Source: Nocardia terrae
GTDB lineage: Bacteria; Actinomycetota; Actinomycetes; Mycobacteriales; Mycobacteriaceae
Reading direction: 5' to 3'
NCBI RefSeq assembly: GCF_009760405.1
Contig: NZ_WRPP01000012.1
Location: 186,001 to 250,000 of the forward strand
Length of the DNA: 64,000 bases
Shown here: positions 43,681 through 51,536 of the stretch, in pieces
How positions within the stretch are numbered: position 1 is the stretch's first letter
Layout of the letters: each line of letters opens with the position of its first letter
Made by a program: the position numbers and the translations under genes
The notes under the pieces: model-generated
Told to the model about the DNA's origin: nothing
Databases searched by the model: none
The model's input: the letters and a program-made list of their open reading frames with translations, nothing else

Positions 43681-44457
43681 TCAGACAGTGTTCTTGGCAG
43701 GCTCCTGCCCGTAACGGGTCGCTACCAAATGTTGCTGAGCGAAGGTCCACGCGTTCTGCGTGACGAAATAGAGCAGGATGGCAATGGGCATGATCAGCCC
43801 GGCCAGCAGCGCGCCGGCGGGAAACACCCACAGTTGCACGGTGTTCATGATGCGGGCCTGGGTGGCCGCGGCGCCCTCGGCGGGCGGGGTCTGGCGGGCG
43901 ATGGCCGCGCGGGCGGTGAAGTGGGTCGCGATCGCGGCGATGATCATGAGCGGAATCGCCACGGCGGCAACGGTGGTGAACGAGGAGCCCGCGGTGGACA
44001 AGGTGTCCGACAGCGGCGCGCCGAACAGCTTGGCGTCGAGGAACGAGTGCACCTGGGCGGCGTTGAAGACGTAGTTCTCGGTGTGGCCGGGCTGGAACGA
44101 CCGCAGCACGTGGTAGAGGCCGACGAAGACCAGCGTCTGGCCGATGATCGGCAGGAAGCCGGTCAGCACATTGACCCCGGCCGCCTTCTGCAGTTCCTGG
44201 ATGGCCAGGGCCTGCTTCTCGCGGTCGCCCGCGTGTTTGCGTTTGATCTCCTGGACCTGCGGCTGCATCTCGGCGAGCGCGCGGGAGAACCTCAATTGCG
44301 CCATGAACGGCCGGAACAGCAGCGCCCGCAGGGTCATGACGAGGAAGACGATGGCCAGCACCCAGGCCAGGCCACTGGTCGCGCCGAGGATCGACGCGAA
44401 GGCGGTGTGCCACAACCACAGGACGGCGGACACGGGGTAGTAGACGAAATCGAGCAC
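43681..44457 (-). CDS. YidC/Oxa1-family membrane insertase (paralogue)
   Basis: 258 residues from the GTG at 44457 (GAGGT 5 bases upstream). The five-helix YidC core is present: YYPVSAVLWLWHTAF, then LAWVLAIVFLVMTLRALLF, the cytoplasmic loop with the conserved Arg-rich MQPQVQEIKRKHAGDREKQA, and NVLTGFLPIIGQTLVFVGLY. The C-terminal helices include VFPAGALLAGLIMPIAILLYF. It is not in the rnpA-yidC-jag neighbourhood of the housekeeping gene, so it is likely a second copy. The neighbouring small membrane protein and DsbA-like gene suggest a joint role in exported protein biogenesis. Confidence 0.88.
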   Translation of the reverse strand: MLDFVYYPVSAVLWLWHTAFASILGATSGLAWVLAIVFLVMTLRALLFRPFMAQLRFSRALAEMQPQVQEIKRKHAGDREKQALAIQELQKAAGVNVLTGFLPIIGQTLVFVGLYHVLRSFQPGHTENYVFNAAQVHSFLDAKLFGAPLSDTLSTAGSSFTTVAAVAIPLMIIAAIATHFTARAAIARQTPPAEGAAATQARIMNTVQLWVFPAGALLAGLIMPIAILLYFVTQNAWTFAQQHLVATRYGQEPAKNTV

Positions 44458-44565
44458 GGGGGTACCTCGCTGCGCGTCGCCCGCGCATGCGTCGCGGGCG
44501 AATTGAATCGGGAAGGCGGAGAACCCGACTGCGCGCACGACCGTCGAAAGATCGTGCGGGCGTGG

Positions 44566-44862
44566 TCAGGCCGCGAGGATTCCTGGTGCCCGCGGGCGGG
44601 GACGGCCCGGCGCGTCGGGATTGCTCTGGCGCAGGAAGGTGCCCCGGCGGCGCTTGCCGGCGGATTCGGCCGGACCGGCCTGCGCGGTGGCGACCAGCAG
44701 CGGACCGCGGGCGGAGAGCACCGCGGCGGTGACCGCGACGACGGCGGCGGCGCCGAGCACGAACAGCGAATCGGGGGTGGCCGTAGCCAGATACAGCACG
44801 GCCCACGCGGAGACCACGAGCGCGCACAGCGGCAGCGCCGTCGATCGAATCCGGGTGACCAT
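44566..44862 (-). CDS. Small membrane protein, DUF6412-like
   Basis: 98 residues from the ATG at 44862 (AGGT about 8 bases upstream; a start at 44922 is possible). Two hydrophobic segments: TALPLCALVVSAWAVLYLAT and SLFVLGAAAVVAVTAAVLSA. The C-terminal 40 residues are basic and Pro-rich (KRRRGTFLRQSNPDAPGRPR). I recall the DUF6412 family next to YidC paralogues in actinomycetes; function unknown. It is upstream of the YidC-like gene on the same strand. Confidence 0.7.
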   Translation of the reverse strand: MVTRIRSTALPLCALVVSAWAVLYLATATPDSLFVLGAAAVVAVTAAVLSARGPLLVATAQAGPAESAGKRRRGTFLRQSNPDAPGRPRPRAPGILAA

Positions 44863-44925
44863 GCGGCCGACCTTACCTGTGTTCCGGGCCTGCGGCACCG
44901 TGTGTTTCGCGTCACCGGACACGAC

Positions 44926-44955
44926 CGTGCCCCCGCGGCGAACCGCGGGGGCACG
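44926..44955. terminator. Terminator of the ABM-domain gene
   Basis: CGTGCCCCCGCGG-CGAA-CCGCGGGGGCACG: a 13-bp perfect stem with a 4-base loop, 22 bases past the stop of the leftward monooxygenase-like gene. Confidence 0.75.
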
Positions 44956-44977
44956 AGGATCGAGTGTTCGACCGAGA

Positions 44978-45265
44978 CTATTCGGCGACGAGCTGCTTGA
45001 TGGTCATGGGCTCGGCGAGGATTTCCCCGATGACGCCGGCGATGTGCTGGAAGTGCTCGGTGGCGAAGTGCTTCTCGAGCGCGTCCGAGTCCACCCATTC
45101 CTCGATCACGACCATGTGGCCCGGATCGTTCGGGTTGCCGAACGGCTGGTACGAGACACAGCCGGGTTCGTCCAGCGACGGCTCGATCATGGCCTCCAGC
45201 GCGGTGCGCAGCCGGTCTTCCTGTCCGGCCATGGCGCGCAGCTCGGCGATGACATGCAGGGACAT
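44978..45265 (-). CDS. Antibiotic biosynthesis monooxygenase (ABM) domain protein
   Basis: 95 residues, the single ferredoxin-like domain of the ABM family: MSLHVIAELRAMAGQEDRLR, then EPSLDEPGCVSYQPFGNPND, VVIEEWVDSDALEKHFATEH. Members are small dimeric quinol monooxygenases or haem/aldehyde-related enzymes acting without cofactors. It lies 47 bases downstream of the aldo/keto reductase and is probably cotranscribed with it, which fits a shared redox or detoxification role. Confidence 0.88.
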   Translation of the reverse strand: MSLHVIAELRAMAGQEDRLRTALEAMIEPSLDEPGCVSYQPFGNPNDPGHMVVIEEWVDSDALEKHFATEHFQHIAGVIGEILAEPMTIKQLVAE

Positions 45266-45312
45266 CTTCTACTCCTCGAAATGTGGGACCGTTGTACAGA
45301 TAGTGCCGGATC

Positions 45313-46359
45313 TCAGCGCCCGATCGGGCCCTCGCCCGCGCCGGTGGTGCGCAGCGCGTCGGCGATGGCGTCCAGATCGGCGGGGGTCAATTCCAGTGCG
45401 GCGCCGTCGATCCAGCCGTCGACCTGTTCGGGGGAACGCGCGCCCACGATCGCGCCGGTGACGCCGGGCCAGGTCAGGGTCCAGGCGATGGCGACCGCCG
45501 ACACGGTGGTGCGGTGGGCCGCGGCGATCGGGCGCAGCGCCTCCACCAGCGCCAGGTTGGCCTCGAGTTCGGTGGTGAACTCCGGGAAGGTCTTGCGCCA
45601 GTCGTCATCCGGCAGGTTCGCGACGCGCTCGGCGGAGAACGCGCCGGTGAGCAGGCCGGAGTGCTGCGGCTGGTAGATGATGCCGCCGGTGTGATGGGCT
45701 GCGGCCCAGGCCAATTCGTCCGCGGACTGCCGCTTGATCAGCGAGAACTGCGGCTGGATGGCGTCGACGTGGGCGATGGACTCGGCGATCTCCAGTTGCG
45801 GCACATCGTGATTGGACAGGCCGATGGCGCGCACCTTGCCCTCCTGCACGAGGTCGGCCATGGTCTGCCAGTACTGCTCGAGCGGGGTGGCGAGGGCGGG
45901 GTCGACACCGTCGGGGTCGGCGAAGTCCAGCGACGCGCCGGTGTCGGGCCAGTGCACCTGGTACAGGTCGATGCGCTCGACGTCCAACCGGCGCAGCGAG
46001 TCCTCGACCTCGCGGCGCACGCTGTCGGCGGCCATGATTCGCTTCGGCGCGGCGGCGCGGTCGTTGTCGTCCCAGACCAGTCCGGCCTTGGTGAAGACGT
46101 ACGGCCGGTCCGCGTCGGACAATCCGGCGATGGCCTTGCCGACCACTTCCTCGGAGTGGCCGAGGCCGTAGACGGCGGCGGTGTCGATCCAGTTCACGCC
46201 CGACTCGAGCGCGCGGCGGATGGTGGCGATGGACTCGGCGTCGTCCTGGGCGCCCCAGGTGTAGCGCCAGCCCGCGCCGCCGATCGCCCACGCGCCGAAT
46301 CCGATCCGGCTGATCCGCATGTCGGTGGTGCCGAGCTGACGGGTGGGAAGGGAGGTCAT
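45313..46359 (-). CDS. Aldo/keto reductase
   Basis: 348-residue TIM barrel. The catalytic Asp and Tyr are in WIDTAAVYGLGHSEE near residue 60, the Lys in YVFTKAG and the His in YQVHWPDTG. The NADPH phosphate region is TVSAVAIAWTLTWPGVTGAI followed by VGARSPEQVDG. It reduces aldehydes or ketones; substrate unknown. Divergent from an XRE-type regulator gene 144 bases away and followed by the ABM-domain gene, suggesting one inducible unit. Confidence 0.93.
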   Translation of the reverse strand: MTSLPTRQLGTTDMRISRIGFGAWAIGGAGWRYTWGAQDDAESIATIRRALESGVNWIDTAAVYGLGHSEEVVGKAIAGLSDADRPYVFTKAGLVWDDNDRAAAPKRIMAADSVRREVEDSLRRLDVERIDLYQVHWPDTGASLDFADPDGVDPALATPLEQYWQTMADLVQEGKVRAIGLSNHDVPQLEIAESIAHVDAIQPQFSLIKRQSADELAWAAAHHTGGIIYQPQHSGLLTGAFSAERVANLPDDDWRKTFPEFTTELEANLALVEALRPIAAAHRTTVSAVAIAWTLTWPGVTGAIVGARSPEQVDGWIDGAALELTPADLDAIADALRTTGAGEGPIGR

Positions 46360-46503
46360 GGTGTGCTCCTCGTATGTCTTTCGCCGTCCTGTGCGGCGCT
46401 GAGCACTACTTTCGTCCGGTGCAAGCGGGGTAAACAGTGCGGCGTCTGCCTGGGCACCGGATGACCAGGATTAACTCCGGGCGCATCTTGGTTTACTGAA
46501 CTC

Positions 46504-47355
46504 ATGACCCTCGACCGTCGTGCCGAACTCGGTGAATTCCTGCGCTCACGCCGTGCCCGGCTCAGCCCGGAGGAGGTGGGGCTGATCGATCACGGCGCCC
46601 GCCGCCGGGTTCCGGGCCTGCGCCGCGAGGAGCTGGCGCTGCTGGCCGGGGTGAGCGTGGATCACTATGTGCGCCTGGAGCAGGGGCGCAGCCTGCAGTT
46701 CTCCGAGTCCGTGCTGGACGCGGTGGCGCGGGCGCTGCGCCTGAATCAGGTTGAGCGCGACCATCTTTACCGTCTGGCCCGCCCGTGGTCGGGCGAGGAG
46801 CCGCCGGCCGCGCAGGAGGTGCGGCCCGGCCTGCGCCGCCTGCTGGACGCCGCGCACGACGTCCCCGCCTACATCGTGGGCCGCGGCGTGAGCGTGCTGG
46901 CCTGGAATCGCTTGGCGGCGGCCCTGATCACCGATTTCGGGGCGCTGCCGCCGGAACAGCGCGACTTCCTGCACCTGGTCTTCCTCGACGAGGGCGCGAA
47001 GGACCTCTACGAGGATTGGGACGACAAGGCCGCCGACACCGTCGCCTACCTGCGCCTGGACGCCGCCCGCAATCCCGGCGACCCGCGCATCACCGCCCTC
47101 ATCGACGAAATGAACGCCGAGAGCCCGGAATTCGCCGAGCTGTGGCAGCGCCACGAGCTCAAGGACAAGACCCACGGCCGCCACATCTACCGCCACCCCA
47201 TCGTCGGCGGCCTCGATCTGGGCTACGAGACCTTCCGCCTCCCCGACGATCCCGACCAGGCCCTGGTCGCCCACCACGTCGAACCCGGCTCCCCCAGCGC
47301 CGACGCCCTGCGCCTGCTGGCGAGTCTGACCGCCGAGCCCGCCACCCGGGGCTGA
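46504..47355 (+). CDS. XRE-type helix-turn-helix regulator with MmyB-like ligand domain
   Basis: 283 residues. N-terminal HTH: LGEFLRSRRARLSPEEVGL, RVPGLRREELALLAGVSVDH and YVRLEQGRSLQFSESVLDAV, the standard opening of this actinobacterial family. The C-terminal 170 residues form the MmyB-like (PAS-related) domain that may bind fatty acid or another ligand (YIVGRGVSVLAWNRLAAALI, ARNPGDPRITALIDEM). It is divergent from the aldo/keto reductase gene, a very common pairing, and probably controls it. Confidence 0.9.
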   Translation: MTLDRRAELGEFLRSRRARLSPEEVGLIDHGARRRVPGLRREELALLAGVSVDHYVRLEQGRSLQFSESVLDAVARALRLNQVERDHLYRLARPWSGEEPPAAQEVRPGLRRLLDAAHDVPAYIVGRGVSVLAWNRLAAALITDFGALPPEQRDFLHLVFLDEGAKDLYEDWDDKAADTVAYLRLDAARNPGDPRITALIDEMNAESPEFAELWQRHELKDKTHGRHIYRHPIVGGLDLGYETFRLPDDPDQALVAHHVEPGSPSADALRLLASLTAEPATRG

Positions 47356-47445
47356 CCCGACCCCCACGATCGCGGCACTATCGCACGACGACACCGCATC
47401 ATCACGACGGGGGAGGCGGCGGTATCCCAACAACCAGGACCCCTT

Positions 47446-47571
47446 CGTCGTCCCGGCAGACCAGAACTCTCGTCATCCCGGCATGTTTCTCGGGCGGGAT
47501 CCGCCCGACAGCACTGGTTTCCGGCCATGAGCAGGCCGGAATGACGGAGTGTCGAGCCGGAATGACGGAGT
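47446..47571. repeat. Paired inverted repeats with GTCATCCCGGC / GCCGGAATGAC ends
   Basis: Left elements CGTCGTCCCGGC (47446-47457) and CGTCATCCCGGC (47471-47482) face right elements GCCGGAATGAC (47535-47545) and again GCCGGAATGAC (47556-47566). The right pair is embedded in a 21-bp tandem unit (GCCGGAATGACGGAGT). This is the layout of a small non-coding palindromic element. The surrounding gap (47356-47685) contains this element, the kinase terminator and no gene. Confidence 0.55.
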
Positions 47572-47635
47572 TCGCCCCACCGCGGCGACGTCACGCGGGC
47601 ATGGCCGGCCGCACCGAAATGCGAAATCTGAAATG

Positions 47636-47671
47636 CACTGCGCCGCACCGGAATTCCGGTGCGGCGCAGTG
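47636..47671 (-). terminator. Terminator of the Ser/Thr kinase gene
   Basis: A 36-bp perfect palindrome (CACTGCGCCGCACCGGAA and its complement), 15 bases after the kinase stop. Confidence 0.75.
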
Positions 47672-47685
47672 GTCGGCTTCGGACT

Positions 47686-49275
47686 CTACTTGGTGTCGCT
47701 GTCGATTTCGAGGTTGCCGCCGCCCGCGTCGATCACCCGCAGGTTCAGCGACTTGTTGCCGCTCTTGGTGGTGATGCTGGCCAGCGTGATGTCCATGGAG
47801 CCATCGGAATTGGCGGTGCCGCCGTTGGTTCCGCTGATGCCGGCGTAGCTGGTCACCGGGTTCTGGCTCCAATAGCTCTGGAACGCCTGCTGACTGCCGT
47901 AGACCTGCTGGGCGGCGGGGGTCAGATGCTTCCAGGCGCCGGCGCTGTTGCCGTTGGGCAGCAAGCCGTCACAGAAGCTCTGCACCGCGTCGAGCGCGTC
48001 GCTGAAATTGACGGGCGAGACGCTCTTGGTCTGGCCGAGACCCGACGGCGCGCCCTTGGCGGTGCTCGCCGAGGGCGACACCTTGCTCGTGCTGGCGCCG
48101 CCGTTCGAGCCCGCGTTGGAGCTCGAACCCGAGTTGGACAGCAGGCCGAACGCGATGCCGCCCGCGATCACCACGACCGCGGCCAGCGCGATCCAGATCA
48201 GCTTCTTGCTCGACCGCGGTTCCTCGTAATCCACTTCGGGCGCGGGATGATTGCGCGTCGGCGGACCGGCGTTGTGCGAGGGACGCGGCGGCGGAGTGTC
48301 GAGCAGTTGCGCCTGGGGCATGGCCCCGGTCGCGATGTCGACATTGGCGGCGGAGCGGCGTTCCATCTGCCGGGTGTTCTGGCGCGGCGCGGGACGCGCG
48401 GCCTGTCCGGCGGGCGGCGCGGCCGGGCCGGCGCGGCGCGCGGCGAGCACGCGGGTGGCCTCGGCGTCGGGGCCGACCTCGGCGAATTCGGCCATGATGT
48501 CGCGCACGTCGAGCATGCTCGGCCGGTCCTCCGGCTCGAAGCTGAGCAGCGACAGCAGCAGGTCCGACAGCGGGCCGGCATTGCGCGGCTCGCTGATCTG
48601 TCCGTTGGCGGCCGCGTACAGCAGGGCCAGCGGATTCGGGTTGGTGCCGTAGGGCGGTTCGCCCTCGAGCGCGTGGAAGAGGGTGGCGCCCAAGGCGAAG
48701 ACGTCGGCCGCCGGGGTCGGTTCCGCGCCGCGGGCGACCTCGGGGGCGAGGTAGGCGGCGGTGCCGGAGATGAGCCCGGTGGCGGTGAGGGTGACATCAC
48801 CCTTGGACTTGGCGATGCCGAAGTCGGTGATCTTCACCGCGCCGTTGTCGCCGAGCAGGATGTTGCCCGGCTTGACATCGCGGTGCACGATTCCGGCGCG
48901 ATGCGCGGCGATCAGAGCGGATGCCACCTGTTCGCCGATGCGCGCGACCTGCGGCAGCGGCAGCGTGCCCTGTGCGGACAGTACGACCGCCAGGCTCTGC
49001 GACGGCAGGTACTCCATGACCAGGCACGGGTCACCCTCGTGCTCGGTGATGTCGAACACGACAATGGCATTGGGGTGCTGGAACCGGGCCGCGTTGCGCG
49101 CCTCGCGCGCCGCACGCTGCCGGACGATGTCCTTGTCCGCATCCGACAAGCTCGGCTGCGTGATGATCTGCTTGACCGCGACGGAACGTTCGAGCCGCTG
49201 ATCGACGGCTCGCCAGACGACACCTGTGCCGCCGCTACCAATCCGTTCGACCAGGCGGTAATGCCCTGCGATCAC
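47686..49275 (-). CDS. Transmembrane Ser/Thr protein kinase (Pkn family)
   Basis: 529 residues. The eukaryotic-type kinase domain (about 6-265) has the glycine loop IGSGGTGVV, Lys35 in VAVKQ, catalytic Asp133 in HRDVKPGN, DFG at 151-153 and APE at 177-179; the Arg before the Asp marks an RD kinase activated by activation-loop phosphorylation. A Pro/Arg-rich juxtamembrane stretch (270-355) leads to one membrane helix (359-379). The extracellular part has a Ser/Gly linker and a domain of about 110 residues (DALDAVQSFCDGLLPNG) that is not PASTA; it may sense an external signal. Confidence 0.92.
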   Translation of the reverse strand: MIAGHYRLVERIGSGGTGVVWRAVDQRLERSVAVKQIITQPSLSDADKDIVRQRAAREARNAARFQHPNAIVVFDITEHEGDPCLVMEYLPSQSLAVVLSAQGTLPLPQVARIGEQVASALIAAHRAGIVHRDVKPGNILLGDNGAVKITDFGIAKSKGDVTLTATGLISGTAAYLAPEVARGAEPTPAADVFALGATLFHALEGEPPYGTNPNPLALLYAAANGQISEPRNAGPLSDLLLSLLSFEPEDRPSMLDVRDIMAEFAEVGPDAEATRVLAARRAGPAAPPAGQAARPAPRQNTRQMERRSAANVDIATGAMPQAQLLDTPPPRPSHNAGPPTRNHPAPEVDYEEPRSSKKLIWIALAAVVVIAGGIAFGLLSNSGSSSNAGSNGGASTSKVSPSASTAKGAPSGLGQTKSVSPVNFSDALDAVQSFCDGLLPNGNSAGAWKHLTPAAQQVYGSQQAFQSYWSQNPVTSYAGISGTNGGTANSDGSMDITLASITTKSGNKSLNLRVIDAGGGNLEIDSDTK

Positions 49276-49542
49276 TTGGCCGGTTTCGATGGCACTACTC
49301 CGAAGTTCTCCGAGATGACTGTGACAGTGCGGTTGCCCGCGCGTTTCCCCGCACGAGTGTAGCGGGCGGCGCGCGGATCGCCGACGTCAGCGTGAGATAT
49401 GAGCGAGATCTCGGTGAGATCTATGCCGCACCTCGGCGATGTTTACGTGACCGTGTACCGGTTAACGCTGGTCGGAGCATATCCATGACCAGACATAGAC
49501 CAAACGGTTTGGTGCGTGTTTGCTCCCGCACACTCGCGGCGT

Positions 49543-50415
49543 TCAGCTACCTTTCACCGCCGCCGGCCACTCGGCGCGCACGAGTTGCGCCGCATCGGCC
49601 TCGTCGAGGTCGATGTCGAAGACCTCCGCGAGCACCTTGGGCAGCTCGGCTACCTCGAGTTCGCGAACCTCCTCCGAACCGTCCGGGTAGTTGGCGGTCC
49701 AGGTGGTGCCGTCGAGGGTGTGCTGCACCTCGGGCAGGAACCGCTCCACGAACGGGCGCATGGTGAACGGCGAACGGTCCGAGGTGGACACGTAGTGGTT
49801 GCCGACCGCGAAATCGACGCGGTACTGCGGGGTGGTCGCGAAAGTGTGCCGATCCACCCAGCCGTCCTTGCCGAACTGGTACAGCGTCCAGAGTTCGCCG
49901 CCGACCGCGTCGAGCTGCCGCTCCAGCCGGAAACGCCATGCGCCCGCGCTGAATTCACCGCGATCCGGCGCGAGCTCGACCGGTTCCAGCGGACCCCAGC
50001 CGAAACCGACGTCGCAGAGCCAGATCCGATCGTCGTCGGCCGCCTGCACCCGCAGCAGGGCGTGGGTGGCCGGGCGCAGGTTGGTCGCGCCCCGGGTGAC
50101 CCGGCCCGACATGGCCGTGAACTCGAAACCGAAGCGCTCCAGCGCGGCCGCGAACAGGCCGACGTTCTCGTAGCAGTAGCCGCCGCGCCGCCGCCGGATC
50201 ATCTTGTCCTGCAGGGATTCCAGATCCAGCGGGACGCCGCGGCCGAGAATGATCTCCAGATTCTCGAACGGCACGGTGGTGGTGTGGGCGCGGACCAGTT
50301 CGCGCAGCGTGGCCAGGGTGGGCGTGCGTTCGCCGGTGAAGCCGATCCGGGCCAGGTAGGCGTCGAGGTCAAGTTCCTCGCCCAGCCAGGTGTAGGTGGG
50401 GTCCACCGGTGTCAT
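49543..50415 (-). CDS. nat: Arylamine N-acetyltransferase
   Basis: 290 residues. The Cys-His-Asp triad is clear: Cys81 in RRRRGGYCYENVGLF, His118 in RPATHALL, Asp135 in WLCDVGFGWGP. The N-terminal VPFENLEIILGRGVPLD is the other family hallmark. NAT moves an acetyl or propionyl group from CoA to arylamines and hydrazines; in mycobacteria it affects isoniazid and lipid metabolism. It lies 69 bases downstream of the epimerase-type gene. Confidence 0.93.
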   Translation of the reverse strand: MTPVDPTYTWLGEELDLDAYLARIGFTGERTPTLATLRELVRAHTTTVPFENLEIILGRGVPLDLESLQDKMIRRRRGGYCYENVGLFAAALERFGFEFTAMSGRVTRGATNLRPATHALLRVQAADDDRIWLCDVGFGWGPLEPVELAPDRGEFSAGAWRFRLERQLDAVGGELWTLYQFGKDGWVDRHTFATTPQYRVDFAVGNHYVSTSDRSPFTMRPFVERFLPEVQHTLDGTTWTANYPDGSEEVRELEVAELPKVLAEVFDIDLDEADAAQLVRAEWPAAVKGS

Positions 50416-50484
50416 CGCTACTGCCTCCCGTTCGGTCCGTTCGTCATGATCGAACCGGACGGGGCGCGAATGTGTTCCGGCGGG

Positions 50485-51429
50485 CTAGGTGACGGTGTCC
50501 ACCAGGGTCGGCAGGCCCTCGCGATAGGTCGGGTAGGCGGGCTTCCAGCCCAGTTCGGCGCGCGCCTTGGCATTCGAGACGCGGATGGAGAAGTCCAGCA
50601 TCTGGGCGGTGGCCAGCGGGGAGGTCATGCGCATCAGGCGGGCCGGGATGCGCCGGGGCGGGCGCGCGCCGACGGTCTCGGCCATGGCCTCGAACATAGT
50701 GCCCCACGTGATGGGTTCGTCGTCGACGATGTTGTAGGCCTGGCCGCCGGTGCCCTGCTCCAACGCGGCGACGGTCGCGGCGGCGGCATCCTCGATATGG
50801 ACGAAACCGATGTGGCCGGTGACCGTGTTCGGCAGTGGGAGCATGCGTACCTTCAGGGCGCGCACGAAGGTATCGGATGCGCCCGGTCCGTAGAACAGGC
50901 CGTAACGCAGGGCGATCCCGTCGATGCCGGGCGCCCGCCAGGCACTGGCTTCGGCCTCGTGCAGGGCCCCGATGATGCCGTCGTTGACGTCGCCGGGGAT
51001 GCGGCCGAAGGGGTCCTGCTCGGTCACCGGTTTCAGGCCGTGGTCGCGCAGGCCGTAGCCGATGATCAGTGACTGCGTGAGATATCTACGCGCCCCGGTC
51101 CTTTGGGCCAGCTCGACCAGATGCTTGCTGCCGACCTCGCGTAAGGCGTTGGTCCGCAACAGACCCGGCGAGTGGTAGTGGGTGGGCGGCGAATAGCGGT
51201 AGGCCGTGAGCTGGTGGATCACCGCGTCCGCGGTCAGTCTCTCGGTGGCGCGCAACAGGTCCGAGCGGTCCATCACATTGGCGACCAGCGGCGTGGCCCC
51301 GAGCGCGCGAGCGACCTCCGCGCCGCGTCCGCCCCTGGTCAGGGCGTACACCTGATGCCCGGATGCCCGTAGCGCGGTGACCAGCGGCCGTCCGATCGAC
51401 CCTGTCGCCCCGGCCACCACGACCTTCAT
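50485..51429 (-). CDS. NAD(P)-dependent epimerase/dehydratase (extended SDR)
   Basis: 314 residues. Rossmann motif VVAGATGSIGRPLV at the N-terminus, the DVMD-like NVMDRSDL strand, and an active-site region SLIIGYGLRDH in which the usual YxxxK is replaced by a Y followed by G-L-R, so it may be an atypical SDR with binding rather than catalytic role. RYGLFYGPGASDTF is the typical C-terminal substrate-domain motif. Substrate unknown. It precedes nat and is divergent from the FtsX permease. Confidence 0.85.
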   Translation of the reverse strand: MKVVVAGATGSIGRPLVTALRASGHQVYALTRGGRGAEVARALGATPLVANVMDRSDLLRATERLTADAVIHQLTAYRYSPPTHYHSPGLLRTNALREVGSKHLVELAQRTGARRYLTQSLIIGYGLRDHGLKPVTEQDPFGRIPGDVNDGIIGALHEAEASAWRAPGIDGIALRYGLFYGPGASDTFVRALKVRMLPLPNTVTGHIGFVHIEDAAAATVAALEQGTGGQAYNIVDDEPITWGTMFEAMAETVGARPPRRIPARLMRMTSPLATAQMLDFSIRVSNAKARAELGWKPAYPTYREGLPTLVDTVT

Positions 51430-51536
51430 AGCGCCTCACCTCGTCCTCGCTGCTCCAATTCTATCGAGCCTAATGTCTGAGACGCATTGGAGCGCAGGGG
51501 GTGGACACCGGCGTCACCGGAACTTAGCGTGAATTC

